NCBI GenBank assembly: GCA_002803225.1
Contig: NXFV01001818.1
Coordinates: forward strand, 1 to 27,698
Direction of reading: 5' to 3'
Source of the DNA: Gamarada debralockiae
Taxonomy: Eukaryota > Ascomycota > Leotiomycetes > Helotiales > Hyphodiscaceae
Length of the DNA stretch: 27,698 nucleotides
A model generated the notes under the pieces. The model was not told the DNA's origin. It worked only from the letters and a program-made list of their open reading frames with translations, and searched no databases. The position numbers and the translations under genes are program-made. This document shows, piece after piece, positions 1 through 8,996 of the stretch; position 1 is the stretch's first letter; each line of letters opens with the position of its first letter.

Positions 1-2600
1 AAGAGTATATCTATTAGGTAGTACTTTAAAGTACGAAAGAGTTTCGCTAAACCTAGCTTAGATAAGTAACGAGAGCTTAAGCTAATATTAAAAGGCTAAA
101 TATAAAACAAGTAGCTATAGAATAATATATATAGATACTTACTTAAGATACTAATACTTAATATATATATTTAACTCAAAAGAGTTAATTAATAGCTAAT
201 AAAAGGGATAATTAAAGGCTATACTAATAGAGGCAGTAATAAAGGGTCTATTTATATTAGTAGAAAAGGGAAATAATAGGGTTCTAATAAGATATAAATA
301 TATAGAAGGCCGAGACTTACTATAAGAGAGATTATAGTAAGGGCTTAGAAGAGATAACTTAATAACTAAATATTATATTATCCTAAAGGAAGTACATTTA
401 AAGAAGTATTTAAGAGGTATCTAAGTAGTTCTAAGTATATTATTATATACTAATATCTTATTAAGGAAAGAAATACTTCTTATTAAAGCCTTTACTTACT
501 TATCTAAGTATAAGTATATTCGAAGAGAGATTAATCTCTATATAGCGAAGTTAATATAGTAAAGCTAGTTTAAGAGGAGATAATATCGAAGTTATAAGAG
601 AAAGGAAAAAAGAAAGAGTAAAAAGTATATTTAAAGATTAAGAAGTTAATTCAAAGGGAGAAGTTCTTATTTGAAAGTCGAATTAAGAATAAGAAGTATA
701 TTTAATAATTAGAAGAGTTAAGAAGCTTAGTTTAAAGTAAAGATAGACCTATATATATAGTTAACTTAGTTAATTTAAGAGGAGAGGAAAAGAGAAGAAA
801 CTTCCTAATACTATCGACTATAAAGGAGATATTATAAAATCAATAAAAAGGACCTTAAGAGATATTAGCTTATTTATATAATAAGGGGGAGTATAACTTC
901 TAAGGAGATATACTATAGGGTTAGAGACTAAAGTAAGAAGATTAAAATCTATATTAAAGATCTATTAGTAATAAAGATAAAGAGAAGATATTTAATTAAG
1001 CTAAAGTAAGATTAAATTAAAGGCAAAAAGTAAAAGGAGAGGAAAAGATATTATTAACGAAGTTATTAATAAAATTAAAGTTATTAAAAGAGTTATTAAA
1101 GTTATTAAAGAAGAGAAGTTTAAAAGCTCTTCCTTTATAGAAATTAGAAGATAATTATAAGAGCTAAGCGAGCTAATTAAGACTTACTTATATTAATACC
1201 TAGATTATTTACTTTGTTTAAAGGGTTTAAAGATAATAAAGTTAATAATATTAATATTAGAGGATAATTATATAATTATAGTAATAAATACTAGAGGAGA
1301 TTCTTTTAATAAAGTAATTAAAGTATTATTTCCTTTTTTATATAATTTTCTACTTTATTTCCTTTTCTTTTTAGTACTTAAGAGTAAGTACAAATATAAG
1401 AGAGGATAAATATAGTAGGGAAATCAGTTACGTTAATACTAACCTACTATCCAAGTATATTTTGTCTCCTATAGCTAGAACTATATATAGATACTTATAT
1501 ATATATATATAATTATATAACTTATTTTCTAATATATTTTATAGTATTTTAGAGTATTATAGCCTTCGTTTTATAATATTCTTATTTTATCTCTTACTAA
1601 GAGTACATGCGATATACAGTATAATCAGGAAGTACTCATACTTGTATTTCGTTCCTTCTATAGTAATAGTCTTTATAGATAACTATAATAGGGCAAAATA
1701 CCTTTAGAAACCTCTTTTAACTAATACTCTAGTAGACTATTCAAAAATCTATAGCTTATATAGGGAGCTCTAGGGTAGTCTTATCCGTAAGGTCTGTGAC
1801 TTATATGACCTATAATGATCTCTCTAAGCTTACCTATTAGATTATATAATAGGTTAGATAGCTTTATACAAATAACTTTATTAATATACTCTATAGTAAA
1901 GAACTATATAGTAGAGAGGAGCTAGATAAGTAAGTATATATATAGTTACCTATACTTCTAGTACTCGATTATACAGATATAAGCTTAGTACAGACTAAAA
2001 GCCCTGCCTTTAATACCCGTAAGAAGGGCCTTAACCTTAAGACAAAATATATAAGTAATAAGATTAGATCAATCTATTAATTACTAGTCTATAAGTAGGT
2101 TCTTAATAATCTTTAGCTAGTAGAGATTAGCTATAAAAGTCGAAAAATATTAGTTTACTATAATAATAAATAATAGCTATAGAGTCTTAGAATAACTACT
2201 ATATTATATAGTCTTTACTTATAAAGCTTAAGGGGAGAACGATCCTATAGCCTAACTCAATCAAATTAATATCTACGTAAACTAAATAATCCCTTAACCC
2301 TAAATAAATATTAGCTTAAAGCTTATAATCTATAGCCTTCTTTTCTCTCTTCTCTCTAAAGAACTATACTAACTTCTTTATATAATAAATACTAATTTCC
2401 TTATATTATAGACTTACGCAAACGAATTATATTCGAGCTTCTTCTCTATAAGTTAAATCAAAGAATATAATAAGAGTTATTAGTATAGAAGAGAATATAT
2501 AATTAATAGAAAATAAGGTATAGTATAAGTATTTCGTAAAATAACTATAAATATATTAATAACTTTGATCTTTTATTAAATTCTATCTATAAACAGCTAA
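1..2600. repeat. AT-rich, RIP-like degraded repeat block
   Basis: The stretch is extremely AT-rich, dominated by TA/TATA runs and stop triplets in all frames. Neither strand has an open frame of 60 codons or more. By eye TpA is in strong excess and CpA/TpG are scarce, the pattern expected of duplicated fungal DNA mutated by repeat-induced point mutation; I did not count dinucleotides. It may be an old retrotransposon, but no reverse transcriptase, integrase or terminal repeat can be recognised. The edge is fairly sharp: normal base composition returns at about 2610-2640. Confidence 0.75.
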
Positions 2601-3449
2601 GTAGGTTCTGAAATCAGTATTAGGTCAAAGCTCGATCTGGGTTTTTTCGGTTTTGTTCTTATCGCCCACCATCGATAGCGTTGTATTGATTTCGGGGGAA
2701 CAATTTTCAGAGAGGTTTTGGGGGAGTTGGAGTTCTATATTTTCCACGATAACCCCTGTCAGTTGGGATGGTTCTTGACTAGCTAGATATCTAAGGAAGT
2801 GTAAAAAATCAAGGCGGGGTACAGCTTCTATACCCTGACGAAGAATCTAAGCTATACTCAATAGGGCAGGTTCAACTAACAACCCCTGTAGCGCGCGGGG
2901 CTGTCGGCCTCTAGCTCTATTACAGCCCGAGAGGAAGCACAGGGCTCAAGCATGCGATTCTCGGGCGCGGCCAAGGCGCTGTAGTTGATAATACTGAGAT
3001 CTTAGCAAAGCTTCACATTCAAGGTCTCCAATACTTACCATAGTTACATTTACATCACTTACCGGCGAGACAGCGGAAGTAGCACGAATCTATCTTGGTG
3101 TATCGAGTAACGAGCCGTATAGCGCCGTGGTATTATTCTTCGAAGATCCAAACCTGTAGTCTAGAATAGCACAGTCATGTCAAGCTGCATTTTCGCATGA
3201 TTCAGCATTCACACCTTGACAAAACACTCCTCGCCGCCACAGTGTCACATTCTCGCCAGGAGCTCAACGAATCTGGTGTAGCAGTAGGTCAAGATATAGA
3301 CAGGCCTCGACGTGTGGGAGGGCATCAGGGTCTCTTGAAGAGGCAGCTTTGGTGGTGCTGGACTGTGGAGATATATTGCGCTCAAAAATACTAGTCCACC
3401 TCCTGTTCGCGGAGTGGTGGTGAAACAGACACCTATTCATTAACCACCT
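2601..3449. other. Gene-free transition region
   Basis: Base composition returns to normal here, including a GC-rich patch near 2888-2905. No convincing coding sequence was found; a 65-codon ATG frame at 3197-3394 has no recognisable domain. The stretch holds one arm of a diverged inverted repeat (2757-2797) that has a partner near 7.5 kb. The nonamer ACCCCTGTA near 2883 also recurs near 7802, which suggests that both intergenic regions carry copies of the same non-coding repeat family. Confidence 0.5.
2757..2797 (-). repeat. Diverged inverted repeat, left copy
   Basis: The reverse complement of this 41 bp segment matches two blocks at 7484-7509 and 7532-7548 with about four differences, all transitions. 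The right copy has an extra stretch of roughly 22 bp between the blocks. The shared core includes TATCTAGCTAG followed by a CCCAAC.GACAG block. The two copies flank the NmrA/bZIP pair in opposite orientation. The transition-only divergence fits RIP acting on a dispersed repeat. The element type is unknown. Confidence 0.6.
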
Positions 3450-3719
3450 GTGAACCCCGGCTACTCAAATGAGGAGGCACATCCAGAGAATTACCACGTC
3501 GAGTGGGCTGCATTTGACGAAGGCAGATTCTTGGAGATGCTTCCTACGGTGACATCGAAGCACATTATCCGGCAGTATGGTCCTGACTACGCCGACATGT
3601 ATGACGGAGAGAACGTCATGAGGATATTCCTTGAACACTGTCCAGGTAGAGGTTTAATTGTGCTTACAGATCTGGATCCTCAAGACGATACAGAAACCCT
3701 AATGGAGGCCAACATCTAG
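3450..3719 (+). CDS. Doubtful small ORF, unknown protein
   Basis: An 89-codon open frame starts at a GTG just after an in-frame stop, so it lacks an ATG at its 5' end. Its first internal ATGs lie at about 3537 and 3597. The peptide is acidic and contains the stretch IIRQYGPDYADMYDGENVM, which I do not recognise. It might be one exon of a decayed gene or the tail of a spliced gene, but no clear upstream exon with matching splice sites was found. Base composition is gene-like compared with the block at 1-2600, which is the only other point in its favour. Confidence 0.2.
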   Translation: MNPGYSNEEAHPENYHVEWAAFDEGRFLEMLPTVTSKHIIRQYGPDYADMYDGENVMRIFLEHCPGRGLIVLTDLDPQDDTETLMEANI

Positions 3720-4044
3720 GCACTCTTCAACTGCTCAGTATTGGGTTGCTAGTGGTAGATCGCGGGTTGACGCTTCGACAGGTTAGAAAGACAAAAAGGT
3801 CGCAGAGCTAATGCATTTCGATCTCAAAGCTTATAGGTTACCAAAGTCAACTGTTCAGTGGAAAGGGGGAACGACACACAGAAAGCATACACAGAACGAA
3901 TGGTCATTTAGCGAAGTCAGCATATTAAATTCTTCAGTCAAGTATTCATTCTACAGAAGGTATTTCTGTGTCATCAAAGTCGGGTTCATTCTATCATGAA
4001 TCATGACGGACGCCGATCTCCTTTCGGGCGCTTTGAAATGCAGG
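3720..4044. other. Gene-free region downstream of the NmrA-like gene
   Basis: This 325 bp stretch lies beyond the 3' end of the minus-strand NmrA-like gene. Only short frames without recognisable content occur. It would hold that gene's 3' untranslated region, but no polyadenylation signal stands out. Confidence 0.4.
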
Positions 4045-5058
4045 CTAGTCAACCTCTAGTATCGCCTTCCAGTCTCTCCCCTTCATCCACTCCTCGTAGG
4101 ACTTGGTATGCACCTTGGTCGTCAGCTCATCGGGTTCAGTCAACTTCATTGACCCCAAGTAGCCAGACTCGGCAATGAATTGTAGACCCTCCAACAATTC
4201 TATCGGCAGGCCGAATTTTTGATGCATAAATTCGATCGTCACTTCCACCAGACAGGCTTCCTTGCCACTTGCCCTCAACCAGACATCAACAATGTCTTGC
4301 ATAGTTAAGTAACTGTCGGTGTCATACGCTAACAGTTTGATACCTGGCTGCTCGTCCTCAATCAAAGCTCTCACGAAGGGGCCTGTGGCTTCCTTTGGAT
4401 CGATGATTGGCATCCTTGAAGCCTTGGTCAGTGGCAGGAAGAACTTGAACTTGCCGTCCGACGGATCCAATCTCGGTGCAAGCAACGCATTTGTGTTGTA
4501 CGCGCCGAGGTAGATAAAGGATGTTTTCTTGGCTAAGTCGGGAAGCTCGTTCTCAATGTACTCGACAATGGCAGCTTTGGATTCCCAGTGATAAGACTGA
4601 GAATACTTTCCGCCAGAGAGCTTCTTCGTCGACGGGAGAGCTGAGTAGACAAGGCGTTCCAGAGTCGGTACTTTGGCAGCTGCTTCAGCAGCATTCTTGC
4701 CATGCGACACCTCGGTCTGCCACGCAACTTCGCTGGGCTCCGGCTGTCCTTCTTTGAGCTTCGCCGCATTCGCCATGATCGTGGCCATGAGGGGCTTGTA
4801 AGTCGTCCAGAAGTCAGTGTTGAGAAAGATGGCATGTACATCTTGAAATGCTTTGGATAAGGAGCTGACGTCCGAAAGGTCCGCCTGAACGACTTCAGCG
4901 CCGCGCGCTGCTAAGGCTTGAGCGGCTGGAGATGAAGGGTTGCGGGTTGTAGCGCGTACCCTCCACCTGTGAAGGCCGAGAAATGTGTGTGCTACCGAGC
5001 TGCCTTGGTTTCCTGTGGCACCAATAACAACAATTGTTTTCCGATTTGATGTGTCCAT
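4045..5058 (-). CDS. NmrA-like NAD(P)-binding protein
   Basis: An intronless frame encodes 337 residues, a usual length for fungal NmrA-like/HSCARG-type atypical short-chain dehydrogenases. The N-terminus has a beta strand followed by the dinucleotide-binding motif GATGNQGSSV (about residues 12-21), then RVRATTRNPSSPAA, where an NADP-preferring arginine is common in the family, and GAEVVQADLSDVSSL. I chose the ATG at 5058; the frame stays open upstream for 26 codons with ATG at 5136, but that extension (hydrophobic FFLLFSYHY) would displace the Rossmann strand from the N-terminus. Family members are redox sensors that bind regulators (NmrA with the GATA factor AreA) or reductases of isoflavone-reductase type. 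Whether this one is regulatory or catalytic cannot be read from sequence. It diverges from a bZIP gene, which favours a regulatory or co-regulated role. Confidence 0.9.
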   Translation of the reverse strand: MDTSNRKTIVVIGATGNQGSSVAHTFLGLHRWRVRATTRNPSSPAAQALAARGAEVVQADLSDVSSLSKAFQDVHAIFLNTDFWTTYKPLMATIMANAAKLKEGQPEPSEVAWQTEVSHGKNAAEAAAKVPTLERLVYSALPSTKKLSGGKYSQSYHWESKAAIVEYIENELPDLAKKTSFIYLGAYNTNALLAPRLDPSDGKFKFFLPLTKASRMPIIDPKEATGPFVRALIEDEQPGIKLLAYDTDSYLTMQDIVDVWLRASGKEACLVEVTIEFMHQKFGLPIELLEGLQFIAESGYLGSMKLTEPDELTTKVHTKSYEEWMKGRDWKAILEVD

Positions 5059-5563
5059 GATTTGTATATTAGGGTAGTGATAGGAAAAGAGGAGGAAAAA
5101 TGAACTCTTGGTTCGAGGATAATAGAGAAAAGACATTCAGAGTGGCCATTGTGACATCTTTTATATATGTCCTTTCAATTGAGACTTTGCTTAGGTCGAT
5201 GATAATGGATTATCTGGCTTACCGCGTGCTTTTGCAAGAAAACATCGTTCTCATTGGGAGGGTAGGAGGTCACGTGGAAGGGATTACTCATTCCCAGAGA
5301 CCTCCATTCCAGGTGTATAAGCCACTCTAGAGAAAGCGATCAACCCTTGAGGGTAAGCCACTTCGACCATCCTGGGTACCCCCGAGGATACTGCTCGTCA
5401 GTCTGCCTCGAATACGTAAAGGAGATCCATTCGCTTGGTTCGGAGATAGAAGCCCTAACGCCGGACCTATTTGTGGAGCAATTCTTCCCCAATAGCACGA
5501 CTCATGACAGCCAGCACTTTATTTTCTCTGTTGTGCCATCTGGCGCAGAATAGGTGGTGTCAA
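5059..5563. promoter_or_regulatory. Bidirectional promoter, NmrA-like / bZIP
   Basis: These 505 bp separate two divergent start codons and must hold the promoters of both genes. A CACGTG palindrome sits at 5271-5276 within GTCACGTGG, a sequence bound by bHLH and some bZIP factors. The small frames here (for example 5347-5553) have no recognisable domain and I treat them as chance. Confidence 0.6.
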
Positions 5564-7116
5564 ATGATGGCCACGACTGCCGACACAGATGTTCTCATCT
5601 GCACGTCGACGACTCCGGATACTGGCAGTCGCCGCAGACCTCGGAAGCGTGCCTTAACAGAGGCTCGCCGTGAGCAAAATCGTCTAAATCAAAGAACCTA
5701 TCGTAAGTGCAGGTTCTTATACGCTTTTGCTCATCACGTAATGAGTAGCTAGGCCAAAAGCAGAGAGCACAACGTCGTCAGGGCTTACAGCACAGATGCC
5801 AGAGCTCGGCAGCCCAGAAGCTAGAGCTGCGACCTCAGCCAACAAATCACGGACCAAATGATACAACAGTCACGAGGGAGTCAACAAGCGCCCTTGAAAA
5901 TACATTACCGACACTTTCCATTAGGCCAGAGCTGGTTCAAGAGCAGAGAACGACTATTTACCCCCTAGATGAAGTTGCTATTCCGCAAGTCGAATTACCA
6001 CTGCCTCCCCTTGACTTCAGCTCCACAATACAAACTGGCTCTCAATCCATAATTGACCTTGAGAATATTCCTGAGCTGCTATCTGTTCCGCCGTCTACTA
6101 TCGATCTACCATTCTCGAGCGTTAGTCCCGGCTTGATGAGCATCCCTTCTAATTTAGAATTATCATATCGTAGACCTCACAAAGACCTAGTCCCTAGCGC
6201 CCTGTCTACACCAAGTGAAACCTTTGATGTTCTGGATGAGAACGGAATATCTCTAAGAGTACTGGAGTTTCTGGACCCGGGAGAATCAAGCGCTACGGCC
6301 CAAGACCAGTCTACAACTCAGGACATGTCTCTATTGTCATTGACCTCGCCGTCAGATATCGCTACAGGACTTCGTTCGGACGATCGTCACTGTCATCAAA
6401 ACGTACTGGATGAAACAACCACTAATCGAAGCCTTGACATCGATAGAGTCATTGCTGCAGGACTTGAAGTGCTGCTTTGTGGTCATCAACCCGCAGCTAC
6501 CTCTCAGACCATCTCATCGCCATCCCCCCTCCCTAACCCACGGATGAACTGCATCCAATTCTCTCAGACTAAGATGCTTCTGGCTTGCATTCAAAATGCT
6601 CGGAGTATGGGCTTTCTTGACCAGGATGTCATAATGCCGCGATGCCTTGCCCCCTCACCTTTCTACCGCCCCGTCACGCCCGCCGATGACCCAAAGAAGC
6701 TTCTCGCAGAGGTCACTAGACCATCGACTCCAATGTATCTTAAGCCTACGTTGCCGCAGGTTCTCTACCCGCACCCAGCCTTCATGGACCTCATCCCAAT
6801 ACCAGACTTCCGGGCACGTGCCATCACCTTAGCAGCAACACAGCCGCAGTTGTTCGATATATGGGAGTTGAAGAAAGACATGGTCGTTGAGGATGGATTT
6901 GTCCTTTGGAGTAGTATGGGTAGTGGCGCGAGTTCTGGCGGGGTTGGCGAGGGACGGGGCCAGCCGTGGGACATGCGGAGTTGGGAGGCGGCGCCGTGGT
7001 TCTTACGCAAGTGGTGGATGCTAGTCGACGGGGAGGAGGGAGAGGTGTGGAAACAGAGTTTGTGGTGGCAGAGGGCGAGAGGGGAGGTTGAAGATCGGGC
7101 TTCAAGTGGTATGTAG
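5564..7116 (+). CDS. bZIP transcription factor with DUF3425 domain
   Basis: I model two exons, 5564-5702 and 5753-7116, joined across a 50 bp intron (GTAAGT..TAG), giving 500 residues. The splice restores the fungal basic region RREQNRLNQRTYRQKQRAQ (about residues 36-54), which is interrupted without it. The leucine zipper after it is poor, as in many DUF3425-type bZIPs. A long serine/proline-rich middle follows. The C-terminal third (about residues 310-490) carries DUF3425 hallmarks: FYRPVTPADDP, LKPTLPQVLYPHPAFMDLIP and a tryptophan-rich end (APWFLRKWW). Either of two adjacent ATGs (5564, 5567) could start. The protein should act in the nucleus; its targets are unknown. It could regulate the nearby PKS-NRPS, but the Clr5-NACHT gene lies between them. 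Confidence 0.88.
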
Positions 7117-7483
7117 CTGCTTACGGGACTCGTTGATGTTCTGCACCTTACCACAGGCATATTTGACTTATGTCACTGCCGGCGCGAGACCTTTGTCGGG
7201 TTTTGCATTAATCCAAGTTCGGTATTGTCCTATACATGGAATTAATATTGACGATATGGCTATATCCATCCGCCTCATAATTTCCGCTTCATACTCCTTT
7301 CATTTTTAAGTGTTACCAGCATCCCTCCCTTCCTCCCACTAAACTATAGCCCTTGACATTTACTATACTAATTACCAGCTCTCAGCCAGTTATCCTGTTG
7401 GCTGGACTTGCCGTATTTGGTATAGCTCGTATTTGCCTCTTCCTCTAAGATAAAGGACCTCTTCCCGTCCAGGGGTTTTACGC

Positions 7484-7548
7484 TCCTTAGGTATCTAGCT
7501 AGTTAAGAATTCTACGATATTTCGCCCCGAAACCGTCCCAACCGACAG
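7484..7548 (+). repeat. Diverged inverted repeat, right copy
   Basis: Blocks 7484-7509 and 7532-7548 match the reverse complement of 2757-2797 with transition-type differences. About 22 bp between the blocks is absent from the left copy. Together the two copies bracket the NmrA/bZIP segment of about 4.7 kb. Confidence 0.6.
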
Positions 7549-7921
7549 CAAGCTTGAGTTTCGGAAATCAGATCGTACGAATGCTCAAGAATCCTACTAT
7601 TAATACGACAGCAACTTCTTTATTCACTGAACAGCTACTTCCCTAATATACTGTGATCTCTCCTGTTTCGCTCCAGCAGCCTGTAGCTGTTACAACAATA
7701 CCCTGTAGTTACAAGGAAAACCTCTGAACTACAAAGGGAAGTCGCTAAAATTATAGCATATCGAAGTTACAGGGGTCTTTAGGCTCCGATTCACTATAAA
7801 CCCCTGTATATTCTAAACCTGTGACCACGACCTTCTGTATTATATAAAGGAATTAAGTTAAAAAGTAAACCCGTCAAAGGTCAAAAACCCTTAAGTATAA
7901 GGAGGCGCTTGGCCTGAAGGT

Positions 7922-8480
7922 CACGTGCCTTTGCATGACTCGATTGACCATCAAATCAAGGTAGCTGTATAAACTTAAATCTTCCATTCACTCCTTAACT
8001 ATCTTAATGTTAGATTTTTTACGCCGAGTCAGCAATATGTAATAATAGTGAAAAAACTTGAATTGCAGTTCCTATTTACAGTGCTACAGTGACAGCTCTG
8101 AAGGGATTGTCGCGTAGATCACGTGAGCTAAAGGTTTTCCCGCGATCACGTGCAATACGAAGGCTCTAGCCATATCTCCTCCTTTAACCTCTTACTTTCT
8201 TTCATTTCTTCCTTAGTTTAGAATCCTTGTCTATACGAAATAGTAGTAGGAAATCGAAGCACCTGCCTAGAGATCTTGCTGCCTTCGTGACAGCTACGTA
8301 GCCTATATTTATAGTGTTCCTGACCTTGACTAACTCAGATCACATGCTGTAGTTCAGGCGCGGAGTCCCCGAACCGAATCCTTGCCACACTGAAATAGAG
8401 GCGCTGCCTACAGGGGGTCCTCTTTGCGGCCTTAGGCATCAAGAAATGTATCGCTTACGATGTTCGGCAAAATTCACGTG
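7922..8480. promoter_or_regulatory. Four CACGTG palindromes
   Basis: CACGTG occurs at 7922-7927, 8120-8125, 8147-8152 and 8475-8480, each preceded or followed by a T or A that extends it to TCACGTG or CACGTGA. The middle pair is only 27 bp apart and both are GATCACGTG. Such sites are classical targets of bHLH factors (Cbf1/E-box type) and some bZIPs. Function is inferred only; the repeat family in this region may carry some of them. Confidence 0.35.
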
Positions 8481-8769
8481 ATCTCAAGCCAGATTAGCCA
8501 AGCCGAATTATCCATGCCATCTCAGGCAACTACACCCGTCAACAACTCCTTTGCCCGTCAACTTTTGCTCTTTTCCAGCCACAGTTTCAGAGCCCTCAAG
8601 GAGCTCTGCGCATGTTACTTACTGTAGCAGTTGATTGAAATGAGGTAAAACATGTGGAAGTTCCTTGAACAACGGGAAATGGGTTTAGCGATGACTGGGA
8701 AGTCCGAAATAGGCTTTGTGTTTTGACTTCTTGGCATGCAAGGCCACAGCCCCATATTGTGCACAGACT

Positions 8770-8838
8770 GTACTTTTGTAGCGTCACTCTAGCGTAAGGC
8801 GATCCCGGGCGGTACTTTTGTAGTGTCGCTCTAGTGTA
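8770..8838 (+). repeat. 27 bp direct near-repeat, period 42
   Basis: Copies lie at 8770-8796 and 8812-8838, both starting GTACTTTTGTAG, and differ at three positions, all transitions. They sit about 160-230 bp upstream of the Clr5-NACHT start codon, so they may be promoter elements or a small local duplication. Confidence 0.6.
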
Positions 8839-8942
8839 TCAACACCGCTTCGCCACCTCTGACTCTTCGATTGATTTATGATCCACCTCCTCGTCTTCCT
8901 TTCAGCCTTCCTTTTGGTTGACCAACTCTCTCTTTGGCACAG

Positions 8943-8994
8943 GTAATTTTCGGTCCGTATTTCATCAAAACTTAAGCTATTTCGATTGTTCTAG
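8943..8994 (+). other. Probable 5' UTR intron of the Clr5-NACHT gene
   Basis: The sequence runs GTAATT..TTCTAG over 52 bp and ends two bases before the ATG at 8997. An upstream ATG at 8878 opens a short frame that, after splicing, would run past the main start in another frame and stop within about 50 bases. This would be an overlapping upstream ORF that could lower translation. Splicing here is inferred from the sites alone. Confidence 0.5.
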
Positions 8995-8996
8995 GT

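Larger units (their letters stand above)
7117..8996. other. Long intergenic region with repeats
   Basis: About 1.9 kb without a convincing gene. It holds the right copy of the diverged inverted repeat (7484-7548), several CCCTGTAG/CTACAGGG-type words between 7690 and 7810, four CACGTG palindromes (7922-8480), a 27 bp near-duplicate at 8770-8838 and the leader of the Clr5-NACHT gene. A 63-codon minus frame at 8596-8787 shows no domain. The repeated words suggest remains of small non-autonomous elements. Confidence 0.5.

Noticed and set aside
3197..3394. 65-codon ATG frame
   Set aside because: No domain, no homology signal and no supporting context; length is within chance expectation.
5347..5553. 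68-codon frame just upstream of the bZIP gene
   Set aside because: No ATG at its start, no recognisable content, and it lies in the shared promoter.
6765..7160. Minus-strand frames of 131 and 93 codons
   Set aside because: They lie opposite the well-supported DUF3425 exon and have proline/serine/arginine-rich shadow composition.
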